Origin: Dehalococcoidia bacterium
Lineage (GTDB): Bacteria; Chloroflexota; Dehalococcoidia; Dehalococcoidales; W498
Assembly (NCBI GenBank): GCA_030608125.1
Contig: JAUWEU010000062.1
Coordinates: 1-5,137, forward strand
DNA: 5,137 bases
Direction of reading: 5' to 3'
In this document: one piece after another, positions 1 through 4,905 of the stretch
Layout: each line of letters starts with the position of its first letter
Numbering within the stretch: position 1 is the first letter of the stretch
Program-made: the position numbers and the translations under genes
Notes under the pieces: model-generated
Told to the model about the DNA's origin: nothing
Seen by the model: only the letters and a program-made list of their open reading frames with translations
The model's database searches: none

Positions 1-119
1 CGTTCCGGGCGATATCAAGCAACGAGCAAAGCGGCCAGATAATTATCCAGGGTGAGGCAATTGAGGTCAATCTTGATATCGACGATAGTTTCTTCATCCT
101 CACGCCCCCGGAGGACTGA
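1..119 (+). CDS. C-terminal end of an unrecognised protein (5' truncated)
   Basis: An open frame runs from the window edge (first full codon at base 3) to a TGA at 117-119, giving 38 residues that start FRAISSNEQSGQ and end FFILTPPED. The alternation of hydrophobic and polar residues (QIIIQGEAIEVNLDID) looks like beta strands of a real folded protein, and the frame stays open to the edge, but the fragment is too short to name a family. The start codon and most of the protein lie outside the window. No intrinsic terminator is evident after the stop. The next gene on the strand is tRNA-Glu, 183 bases away, so the two may be unrelated in function. It could still be a chance open frame. Confidence 0.5.
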   Translation, partial: FRAISSNEQSGQIIIQGEAIEVNLDIDDSFFILTPPED

Positions 120-159
120 GGGGAGCTCCGTTCATCGTCAACAAGATTAGCACAACTGC

Positions 160-188
160 TTGACGAATGCCAGGAGAAGCAATAAACT
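160..188 (+). promoter_or_regulatory. Weak candidate promoter upstream of tRNA-Glu
   Basis: TTGACG at 160-165 (5 of 6 to the -35 consensus) and TAAACT at 183-188 (4 of 6 to the -10 consensus) are separated by 17 bases. Initiation would fall near 195, leaving about 108 bases of leader before tRNA-Glu. This is the best-spaced pair in the gene-free stretch 120-302. That stretch otherwise shows only a small palindrome (AGCAATTGCT at 216-225) and no supportable gene. A matching pair in this much sequence can occur by chance. Confidence 0.3.
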
Positions 189-302
189 TATGTCGTGGGT
201 CTTGGATAGGAGATAAGCAATTGCTGTAAGGCTGGAATCAGCTGCTTCTTCTCGAACGAAAGTTTGGGAACTGTCCAGAGGGGTCAGCCAAATAATTATT
301 AA

Positions 303-379
303 GGCGCATTCGTCTAGGGGTTTAGGACACCTCCCTCTCAAGGAGGAGATCACCGGTTCGAATCCGGTATGCGCTACCA
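303..379 (+). tRNA. tRNA-Glu (anticodon CUC)
   Basis: A full cloverleaf can be drawn. The acceptor is GGCGCAT (303-309) with ATGCGCT (369-375). The D stem is GTCT with GGAC. The anticodon stem is CCTCC (330-334) with GGAGG (342-346) around loop CTCTCAA, with anticodon CTC at 337-339. The T stem is ACCGG with CCGGT around TTCGAAT. A73 is at 376 and CCA is encoded at 377-379. It reads GAG codons for glutamate. The first acceptor pair is a G-U wobble (303 with 375). It precedes the Thr/Tyr tRNAs but is separated from them by its own downstream promoter, so it probably belongs to a separate transcript. Confidence 0.95.
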
Positions 380-382
380 ATC

Positions 383-412
383 TTGACTTTTAATATCATT
401 CATTCTTATAAT
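383..412 (+). promoter_or_regulatory. Strong sigma-70-type promoter for tRNA-Thr(UGU)/tRNA-Tyr
   Basis: TTGACT at 383-388 (5 of 6) and a perfect TATAAT at 407-412 are separated by 18 bases of AT-rich sequence. They begin three bases after the CCA of tRNA-Glu. Expected initiation is near 419, about 37 bases before tRNA-Thr(UGU). A small inverted repeat (TAGTAA at 421-426 with TTACTA at 434-439) would lie at the very 5' end of the transcript. Confidence 0.7.
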
Positions 413-455
413 ATTCAGGCTAGTAAGCGTTGGTTACTAAATCTTACCGGGTAAT

Positions 456-528
456 GCCCGAGTAGCGCAATGGTAGCGCAACCGACTTGTAATCGGTAGG
501 TTAGTGGGTTCGAATCCCCTCTCGGGCT
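456..528 (+). tRNA. tRNA-Thr (anticodon UGU), irregular T stem
   Basis: The acceptor GCCCGAG (456-462) pairs perfectly with CTCGGGC (521-527), followed by U73 at 528. CCA is not encoded. The D stem is GCGC with GCGC around AATGGTA. The anticodon stem ACCGA (481-485) with TCGGT (493-497) encloses CTTGTAA, with anticodon TGT at 488-490, which reads ACA. The T loop TTCGAAT (509-515) is normal, but the T stem is odd: a standard five-pair stem has a U-C mismatch and needs a six-base variable loop. Treating T505 as a bulge restores AGGGG with CCCCT and a five-base variable loop. It sits in the same place as thrU in the E. coli tufB operon. It is probably functional, but the insertion deserves a check. 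Confidence 0.88.
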
Positions 529-550
529 GGGATGTTTAATGGTGGCACCG

Positions 551-638
551 GGAGGGGTGCCGGAGTGGTTAATCGGAGCAGACTGTAAATCTGCCGCCTG
601 AAATGGCTACGTAGGTTCGAATCCTACCCCCTCCACCA
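551..638 (+). tRNA. tRNA-Tyr (anticodon GUA)
   Basis: This is a class II tRNA. The acceptor GGAGGGG (551-557) pairs with CCCCTCC (628-634), A73 is at 635 and CCA is encoded at 636-638. The D stem is CCG with CGG. The anticodon stem GCAGA (578-582) with TCTGC (590-594) encloses CTGTAAA, with anticodon GTA at 585-587. A 16-base variable region (595-610) contains a GCC/GGC stem, as expected for bacterial tyrosine tRNA. The T stem is GTAGG with CCTAC around TTCGAAT. It lies 22 bases after tRNA-Thr(UGU), almost certainly on the same precursor, in the position of tyrU in the E. coli tufB operon. Confidence 0.96.
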
Positions 639-660
639 TAGCTTAAGTATATAGCTAGAC

Positions 661-690
661 TAGACACCATAGTTTAATAAACTGTATAAT
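661..690 (+). promoter_or_regulatory. Strong sigma-70-type promoter for tRNA-Thr(GGU)-tuf operon
   Basis: TAGACA at 661-666 (5 of 6) and a perfect TATAAT at 685-690 are separated by 18 bases. Initiation is expected near 697, only a few bases before the 5' end of tRNA-Thr(GGU) at 700. This would be the main visible promoter for tuf and possibly for the whole downstream run. The spacer contains a perfect 13-base inverted repeat, AGTTTAATAAACT (671-683), placed where a repressor could act. That operator role is only inferred. Confidence 0.75.
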
Positions 691-699
691 GGGATTAGC

Positions 700-772
700 G
701 CCCACATAGCTCAGCAGGTAGAGCACGTTCTTGGTAAGAACGGGGTCACCAGTTCGAGTCTGGTTGTGGGCT
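700..772 (+). tRNA. tRNA-Thr (anticodon GGU)
   Basis: The acceptor GCCCACA (700-706) pairs with TGTGGGC (765-771), followed by U73 at 772. CCA is not encoded. The D stem is GCTC with GAGC. The anticodon stem CGTTC (726-730) with GAACG (738-742) encloses TTGGTAA, with anticodon GGT at 733-735. The T stem is ACCAG with CTGGT around TTCGAGT. All stems are complete. It lies 19 bases before the tuf start, so it should be cut from the tuf mRNA leader by tRNA processing, as thrT is in the E. coli thrT-tufB arrangement. Confidence 0.97.
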
Positions 773-791
773 TAAATAAAGGGGGTTAAGT

Positions 792-1994
792 ATGGCTAAA
801 AAGAAATTTGAGCGAACTAAACCACATTGCAATGTGGGCACTATCGGTCATGTTGACCATGGCAAGACAACATTGACCTCAGCGATAACCCAGGTGTTAG
901 CAACAATAGGTCCCACCGGGTATCGCTCATTTGATAGTATTGATAATGCCCCAGAAGAGAAGGCACGAGGATTAACCATTGCTATTGCTCATATTGAGTA
1001 TGAGACCGAAAAACGCCATTATGCTCACATTGACTGTCCGGGTCATGCTGACTATATCAAGAATATGATAACTGGGGCTGCTCAAATGGATGGGGCTATA
1101 TTGGTGGTCAGTGCCCCCGATGGTCCTATGCCCCAGACCAGAGAACATCTCTTGTTAGCCCGCCAGGTGGAAGTTCCCGCCATTGTAGTTTGCCTGCATA
1201 AGGTAGACCTGATGGAAGATGAAGAGCTTCTGGAGCTAGTGGAGATGGAGATGAGGGAACTGCTTAGTAAGTATGGTTTCCCCGGTGATGAGATACCAGT
1301 GGTGAGGGTGAGTGGGCTCAAAGCTGGCGAGTGTGGTTGTGGTAAGCGGGAATGTCAGTGGTGTGGTGGCATCTGGAAGCTAATGGACGCAATAGATGAC
1401 TATATTCCCATTCCGGTGCGACCTAAAGACCAACCCTTTTTGATGTCAGTAGAAGATGTGTTTAGCATCAAAGGGCGGGGTACCGTGCCCACAGGAAGGG
1501 TTGAGAGGGGAGTGATTAAGCCCGGGGAGGAAATTGAGATTGTTGGCTTACACCATGAGCCGCACCGGACAGTAGCCACCAGTCTGGAAATGTTTCATAA
1601 GATCTTAGATGAGGCGGAGCCGGGAGATGCCGTTGGTATTCTGCTTAGGGGTATTGACCGAGATGAGGTAGAGCGGGGGCAGGTACTGGCTGCACCGGGT
1701 TCAATTAAACCGCACACCTATGCTGAAGCCGAGGTGTATGTTTTGAGTAAAGAGGAGGGAGGCAGGCATACTCCCTTCTTTAATGGATATAAGCCCCAGT
1801 TTTACATTAGAACCACAGATGTTACTGGAAGCGTTGAGCTTCCAGAAGGGGTGGAGATGGTTATGCCCGGTGATAATGTAAGGATAAAAATAAAACTTAT
1901 CTATCCAGTAGCTTTAGAAAAAGGTCTGCGTTTTGCTATTCGGGAGGGGGGTAAAACAGTAGGCGCTGGTACCATTACCAGCATTATAGAGTAG
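792..1994 (+). CDS. tuf: Translation elongation factor Tu (EF-Tu) with HKVD G4 motif
   Basis: EF-Tu is the GTPase that carries aminoacyl-tRNA to the ribosomal A site. The protein is 400 residues (E. coli about 394). Seen in order: P-loop GHVDHGKT at 19-26, switch [10 protein letters not shown] at 59-67 with the Mg-binding Thr62, DCPGH at 81-85 with the catalytic His85, then domain 2 from about 211 ([13 protein letters not shown] at 228-240) and domain 3 from about 305 ([13 protein letters not shown] at 381-393). Two things are unusual. The guanine-specificity motif is HKVD (136-139) instead of NKxD, and the G5 motif is SGLK (174-177) instead of SALK, followed by a cysteine cluster C181, C183, C188, C191. 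The ATG has a good ribosome binding site (AAGGGGG, 779-785). The reading frame is intact and the rest is well conserved, so the gene looks functional. A second, standard tuf copy elsewhere in the genome is possible. Confidence 0.98.
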   Translation: MAKKKFERTKPHCNVGTIGHVDHGKTTLTSAITQVLATIGPTGYRSFDSIDNAPEEKARGLTIAIAHIEYETEKRHYAHIDCPGHADYIKNMITGAAQMDGAILVVSAPDGPMPQTREHLLLARQVEVPAIVVCLHKVDLMEDEELLELVEMEMRELLSKYGFPGDEIPVVRVSGLKAGECGCGKRECQWCGGIWKLMDAIDDYIPIPVRPKDQPFLMSVEDVFSIKGRGTVPTGRVERGVIKPGEEIEIVGLHHEPHRTVATSLEMFHKILDEAEPGDAVGILLRGIDRDEVERGQVLAAPGSIKPHTYAEAEVYVLSKEEGGRHTPFFNGYKPQFYIRTTDVTGSVELPEGVEMVMPGDNVRIKIKLIYPVALEKGLRFAIREGGKTVGAGTITSIIE

Positions 1995-1996
1995 AT

Positions 1997-2164
1997 ATGG
2001 CTAAGAAAGCTGAAGCCAGGGTTATTATACATCTTGCCTGTACCGAGTGTAAGGAGAGGACATATACTACTACCAAGAACAGGAAAAATGACCCCCAACG
2101 ATTAGAACTTAGAAAATATTGCCCCCGTTGTCGCACTCACCAACTCCATAGGGAGGTAAAGTAG
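1997..2164 (+). CDS. rpmG: 50S ribosomal protein L33
   Basis: L33 is a small protein of the large ribosomal subunit, near the E site. This 55-residue frame starts [20 protein letters not shown] and ends HREVK. It has two cysteine pairs, C15-x2-C18 and C42-x2-C45, the zinc-ribbon (C+) form of L33. The family signature [11 protein letters not shown] is at residues 23-32 and the length is typical. The ATG comes just two bases after the tuf stop with no strong Shine-Dalgarno, so it is probably translated by coupling to tuf. The position between tuf and secE is a common one for rpmG. No second L33 copy is in the window, so nothing can be said of a zinc-free paralogue. Confidence 0.95.
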   Translation: MAKKAEARVIIHLACTECKERTYTTTKNRKNDPQRLELRKYCPRCRTHQLHREVK

Positions 2165-2194
2165 TGTCATTAGGGGGTAGGTGAGGTTCCTTCT

Positions 2195-2413
2195 ATGCCA
2201 CATAGTGCTGTTAGTGCTAAGCCAAAGCGTCCACGATTTAGATTTATTGGCGAAACTATAGCTGAGTTGAGAAAGGTAGTCTGGCTCACCCGAAGAGAAG
2301 CTATTTATCTGACATTTCTGGTGCTGATTATTGCCATTAGTGCGAGCATAGTTCTGGGAGGAGTTGATTTAGGTTTTACCCGCCTCATTGATGGGCTTTT
2401 CCTGGGTAGATAA
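2195..2413 (+). CDS. secE: Preprotein translocase subunit SecE
   Basis: SecE is the small subunit that clamps SecY in the SecYEG channel of the plasma membrane. This 72-residue protein has the single-membrane-segment form seen in most bacteria outside the gamma-proteobacteria. A basic N-terminus (about 1-16) leads into the conserved amphipathic stretch FIGETIAELRKVVWLTRREA (17-36), followed by one hydrophobic segment at about 37-57 (IYLTFLVLIIAISASIVLGG). The ATG has GTGAGG at 2181-2186 as ribosome binding site, eight bases upstream. It lies 30 bases after rpmG and before nusG, the standard secE-nusG pair. Two alternative hairpins overlap its stop codon. Confidence 0.95.
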   Translation: MPHSAVSAKPKRPRFRFIGETIAELRKVVWLTRREAIYLTFLVLIIAISASIVLGGVDLGFTRLIDGLFLGR

Positions 2414-2430
2414 AAGCCCAGGTGTTTTCT
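2393..2430 (+). terminator. Alternative hairpins over the secE stop; possible weak attenuator
   Basis: Stem A pairs GGGCTTTT (2393-2400) with AAAAGCCC (2412-2419), 8 bp with an 11-base loop. Stem B pairs CCTGGG (2401-2406) with CCCAGG (2417-2422), 6 bp with a 10-base loop, followed by TGTTTTCT. They share 2417-2419 and cannot form together. Stem B plus its U-rich tail resembles a weak intrinsic terminator, and stem A could be its competitor. It could equally be an mRNA stability element between secE and nusG. A role in transcription is inferred only. Confidence 0.4.
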
Positions 2431-2495
2431 ATATTGAGCTGAAGCACTAACGGGAGAGATAGCGTTAAACAGGCTTTATCTGAGTGAGGTTAGCT

Positions 2496-3029
2496 GTGGA
2501 GGAGAATCAACAACACTGGTTTGTAGTTCATACCTACTCGGGATATGAACAGCGAGTTAAGAAAAATCTGGAGCAGCGTATCAAGTTTATGGATACTGAA
2601 GGCGAGATTTCTCAGATAGTTATACCTACTGAGGAAGAGATTCAGGTTAAAAATGGGCAGAGGCACAGCGTGACCAAGAAGATATTACCTGGTTATGTCC
2701 TTATTCAGATGAAGATGAGTGACCAAAGCTGGAATGTAGTGCGCAATACTCCTGGTGTTACTGGTTTTGTTGGTAGTGAGAATAAGCCGGCTTCGTTGCC
2801 AGAGGAGGAAGTTAATCGGATTTTGAAGCAGATGTCGGCTGAAGCACCAACGGTCAAGGTTGGCTTTCGTAAGGGACAGAGTGTACGAGTGACTGATGGT
2901 CCGTTTATCGATTTTGTAGGAGTTGTGGATGATATAAATGAAGGAAAGGGTAAAGTTAAGGTGCTTCTCTTCCTTTTTGGGCGTGAAACACCTGTTGAGC
3001 TTGACTTCTTACAGGTGGAGAAGCTCTGA
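2496..3029 (+). CDS. nusG: Transcription termination/antitermination factor NusG
   Basis: NusG binds RNA polymerase through its N-terminal domain and couples it to Rho or the ribosome (via S10) through its KOW domain. With the GTG at 2496 the protein is 177 residues. The NGN domain (about 7-112) opens with HWFVVHTYSGYE and includes KILPGYV at 62-68 and the NTPGVTGFVG stretch near 84-93. The KOW domain (about 127-177) carries the VRVTDGPF and GVVDDINEGKGKVKV elements. I chose GTG 2496 because GAGG (2486-2489) sits six bases before it. The in-frame GTG at 2484 would add four residues (MRLA) but has no good site upstream. Length and both domains are normal. It follows secE by 82 bases and precedes rplK by 30. 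Confidence 0.95.
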   Translation: MEENQQHWFVVHTYSGYEQRVKKNLEQRIKFMDTEGEISQIVIPTEEEIQVKNGQRHSVTKKILPGYVLIQMKMSDQSWNVVRNTPGVTGFVGSENKPASLPEEEVNRILKQMSAEAPTVKVGFRKGQSVRVTDGPFIDFVGVVDDINEGKGKVKVLLFLFGRETPVELDFLQVEKL

Positions 3030-3059
3030 ATTCTTTTAATTTTCGGTTAGGAGACAGGA

Positions 3060-3482
3060 GTGGCGAAAAAGACTAAGGCAGTGATTAAACTACAGATTGA
3101 AGCGGGAAAGGCAAATCCAGCGCCTCCAGTAGGTCCGGCTCTAGGACAGCACGGGATTAACATTATGTCCTTTTGTAAGGAGTATAATGAGCGCACTTCG
3201 GCTCAGGCTGGGTCTATTATTCCAGTGGAAATAACTGTCTATGAGGATAGGTCATTTACTTTTATCACTAAAACACCGCCAGCTACTGATTTGCTTAAAA
3301 AAGCGGTAGGTGTGGAAAAGGGGACTAGCACTGCTGGTCATGAAAAAATAGGGAAGTTATCCCGAGATAAACTTCGTGAAATAGCTCAGTTGAAGGCTAA
3401 GGACTTAAATGCGACTAGTATTGAGGGCGCAGAGCGAATTATTGAGGGCACAGCCCGAAGTATGGGAATTGATATAGAGTAG
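3060..3482 (+). CDS. rplK: 50S ribosomal protein L11
   Basis: L11 binds the GTPase-associated region of 23S rRNA together with L10(L12) and takes part in factor binding and the stringent response. The protein is 140 residues, close to the usual 141. The N-terminal domain shows the proline-rich [13 protein letters not shown] at 20-32 and [14 protein letters not shown] after it. The C-terminal rRNA-binding domain (about 74-140) includes [12 protein letters not shown] and ends SMGIDIE. Lysines near the N-terminus are those methylated by PrmA in other bacteria. The start is GTG with AGGAG (3049-3053) six bases upstream. It is six bases from rplA. The 30-base gap to nusG is too short to hold an obvious promoter or L1-binding operator. 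Confidence 0.98.
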   Translation: MAKKTKAVIKLQIEAGKANPAPPVGPALGQHGINIMSFCKEYNERTSAQAGSIIPVEITVYEDRSFTFITKTPPATDLLKKAVGVEKGTSTAGHEKIGKLSRDKLREIAQLKAKDLNATSIEGAERIIEGTARSMGIDIE

Positions 3483-3488
3483 GGAACA

Positions 3489-4202
3489 ATGGTAAAACAC
3501 GGCAAAAACTACCAAGAAGCAGTTAAACTGGTGGACAAGACAGAGCCTTATCATCCTCAGGAGGCTATTGAGCTGGCTAAGAAGATGACTCATGCCCGGT
3601 TTGATGAGACGGTTGAGCTCCACCTTCGGATGGGTGTTGACCCTAGAAATGCCAGTCAGCAAGTGCGTGGTGTGGCTCTCTTGCCTCACGGGCTGGGGAA
3701 GAAGGTGCGTGTTCTGGTTTTTGCTCAGGGTGAAGCCGAGAGGATTGCTAAAACAGCCGGGGCAGATTTTGTTGGTGGTGATGAGTTGGTTAAGAAGATT
3801 GAGGATGGTTGGTTGGATTTTGATATGGCTATTGCTACCCCTGACATGATGGGTAAGGTAGGTAAACTGGGGAAAGTTTTGGGGAGGCGGGGATTGATGC
3901 CTAACCCTAAATCAGGAACAGTGGTAGCTGCCACTGAGTTGCCTAGAGTAATAGGTGATGCCAGTAAAGGTCGGGTGGAATTCAAGCTTGATAGGACGGC
4001 TATCATTCATGTGCCTTTGGGAAAAATTAGTTTTGAAGTTGATAAGTTGATGGATAACCTGACAGCAGTAATCGAGGCAGTGGTGAAGGCTAAACCTAGT
4101 GGTGCCAAGGGGCAGTATGTTAGAACTGCCTCCTTAGTGACTACTATGGGACCCGGTATAAGGCTTGACCTCAAACCAACCCTGGCTTTGACTTCCAGTT
4201 GA
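3489..4202 (+). CDS. rplA: 50S ribosomal protein L1
   Basis: L1 forms the mobile stalk at the E site and helps release deacylated tRNA. In many bacteria it also represses translation of its own rplKA mRNA. The protein is 237 residues (E. coli 234). Domain I is split between the N-terminus ([11 protein letters not shown]) and the C-terminal part (about 160-237, with [10 protein letters not shown] at 218-227). Domain II is about 68-160. The L1 signature around [19 protein letters not shown] (123-141) is intact. The ribosome binding site AGGGA (3481-3485) overlaps the rplK stop and is close to the ATG, which suggests coupled translation. No L1-type RNA operator was recognised in the short rplK leader. 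Confidence 0.98.
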   Translation: MVKHGKNYQEAVKLVDKTEPYHPQEAIELAKKMTHARFDETVELHLRMGVDPRNASQQVRGVALLPHGLGKKVRVLVFAQGEAERIAKTAGADFVGGDELVKKIEDGWLDFDMAIATPDMMGKVGKLGKVLGRRGLMPNPKSGTVVAATELPRVIGDASKGRVEFKLDRTAIIHVPLGKISFEVDKLMDNLTAVIEAVVKAKPSGAKGQYVRTASLVTTMGPGIRLDLKPTLALTSS

Positions 4203-4221
4203 CACTATGGTAATTTAATAA

Positions 4222-4280
4222 TCGTCCTGAGATAGCGGGTGCCGATTTAGGCTTAAACTAGTGTGCCTGCCGAGGTCGAC
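4222..4280 (+). ncRNA. L10 leader (ribosomal protein L10(L12) binding RNA)
   Basis: The 177-base gap between rplA and rplJ contains the hallmark layout of the bacterial L10 leader: GGTGCCGA (4238-4245), AGGCTTAAA (4249-4257) and CCTGCCGAGGT (4266-4276). A foldable structure is visible. The outer helix TCG-T-CCT (4222-4228) pairs with AGG-T-CGA (4273-4279) around a U-U mismatch. A purine-rich asymmetric loop GAGATA (4229-4234) follows. The inner helix GCGGG (4235-4239) pairs with CCTGC (4266-4270) with one G-U, and a GCC/GGC hairpin (4241-4243 with 4250-4252) sits inside. In characterised bacteria the L10(L12) complex binds this RNA to repress rplJL. Here it is coupled to the terminator downstream. 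Confidence 0.85.
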
Positions 4281-4308
4281 AAGATCTTAGACAAATGAGA
4301 TTTTGCCC

Positions 4309-4342
4309 AGTCCTTGTGCGGTAGGCACAAGGACTATTTTTT
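4309..4342 (+). terminator. Intrinsic terminator (attenuator) in the rplJ leader
   Basis: AGTCCTTGTGC (4309-4319) and GCACAAGGACT (4325-4335) form a perfect 11-bp stem with loop GGTAG, followed by A and six T (4337-4342). This is a strong intrinsic terminator placed 37 bases before the rplJ start, so it must be regulated for rplJL to be expressed. An alternative 11-bp pairing of TGTGCCTGCCG (4262-4272) with CGGTAGGCACA (4319-4329) would break it and serve as antiterminator. That same segment is part of the L10-binding helix. Confidence 0.88.
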
Positions 4343-4379
4343 AAGCAGATGCTTATCGGTGCTGGTTAGGAGCAAAAAA

Positions 4380-4904
4380 ATGTCTAGAGAAAAGAAAGCA
4401 CAGATTATTGATAGTTTACAGGAGGTTTTTTCCAAATGTAACATTGGTATTTTAACTGACTATCGTGGCTTGTCAGCCTCCGAAATAAATGCTTTGCGTC
4501 GTAGTCTGAGGGAGTCAGGTATTGGTTATAAAGTGGTGAAGAATACCCTGGCTCGGTTTGCTGCAGAAAGAGCCGGCAAGGATGAACTGGTTAGCTTATT
4601 TGAAGGTCCAGTAGCTATTGCCTTTGGTTATGGTGAGATAACTGAGCCAGCTAGAGCATTGACTGACTATATTCGCAACTCAAAAGCCAGTTTAAGTATT
4701 AAGGGAGGCTTTTTAGGTGATAGAGTGCTCACTTTGGAAGAGGTGGAGACCCTGTCTACATTGCCATCAAGAGAGATATTGCTAGCCAGGATTCTGGGTG
4801 GGATGCAAATTCCTATGGCTACTTTAGTTAATTATCTCACTATCCCGATAAAGGAGATTATAGGAACGCTACAAGCTAGAATTCAACAATTGGAAGGAGA
4901 ATAA
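4380..4904 (+). CDS. rplJ: 50S ribosomal protein L10
   Basis: L10 anchors the L7/L12 dimers to the large subunit, forming the stalk that recruits translational GTPases. It also regulates its own operon through the leader upstream. The protein is 174 residues (E. coli 165). The N-terminal rRNA/L11-binding domain (about 1-130) includes LTDYRGLSASEINALRRSLR at 25-44 and KVVKNTLARFA at 51-61. The C-terminal helix (about 131-174), ending QARIQQLEGE, is the L7/L12-binding segment. I chose the ATG at 4380 because AGGAG (4368-4372) is seven bases upstream and the product begins in family style (MSREKKAQIID). An in-frame ATG at 4314 lies inside the terminator stem and is not credible. rplL follows after one base. 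Confidence 0.97.
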   Translation: MSREKKAQIIDSLQEVFSKCNIGILTDYRGLSASEINALRRSLRESGIGYKVVKNTLARFAAERAGKDELVSLFEGPVAIAFGYGEITEPARALTDYIRNSKASLSIKGGFLGDRVLTLEEVETLSTLPSREILLARILGGMQIPMATLVNYLTIPIKEIIGTLQARIQQLEGE

Positions 4905-4905
4905 C

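Noticed and set aside
264..302. Promoter-like TTGGGA plus AT-rich stretch right before tRNA-Glu
   Set aside because: No -10-like hexamer occurs at acceptable spacing. The AATAAT run is 21 bases from the -35 candidate.
147..380. 77-residue open frame on the minus strand (GFEPVISSLRGRCPKPLDE...)
   Set aside because: It begins antisense to tRNA-Glu. The GFEPVISSLRGR-type start is a well-known artefact of translating the complement of tRNA genes, and the rest shows no family features.
1082..1321. 79-residue open frame antisense to tuf
   Set aside because: It is Ser/Thr-rich shadow coding opposite a strongly conserved EF-Tu frame, with no ribosome binding site or known motif.
3405..4006. Antisense and alternate-frame open frames over rplK and rplA (3405-3689, 3592-3849, 3725-4006)
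   Set aside because: All overlap the intact, clearly conserved L11 and L1 frames and have no recognisable protein features.
4188..4219. Possible promoter for rplJ (TTGACT at 4188-4193, or TTGACA at 4199-4204, with TTTAAT at 4214-4219)
   Set aside because: The spacers are 20 and 9 bases, both poor, and no better -10 box is found at 16-18 bases. An internal promoter is possible but not supported.
4314..4379. N-terminal extension of rplJ from ATG 4314
   Set aside because: It lies within the terminator hairpin and leader, lacks a ribosome binding site, and the added 22 residues do not resemble L10.
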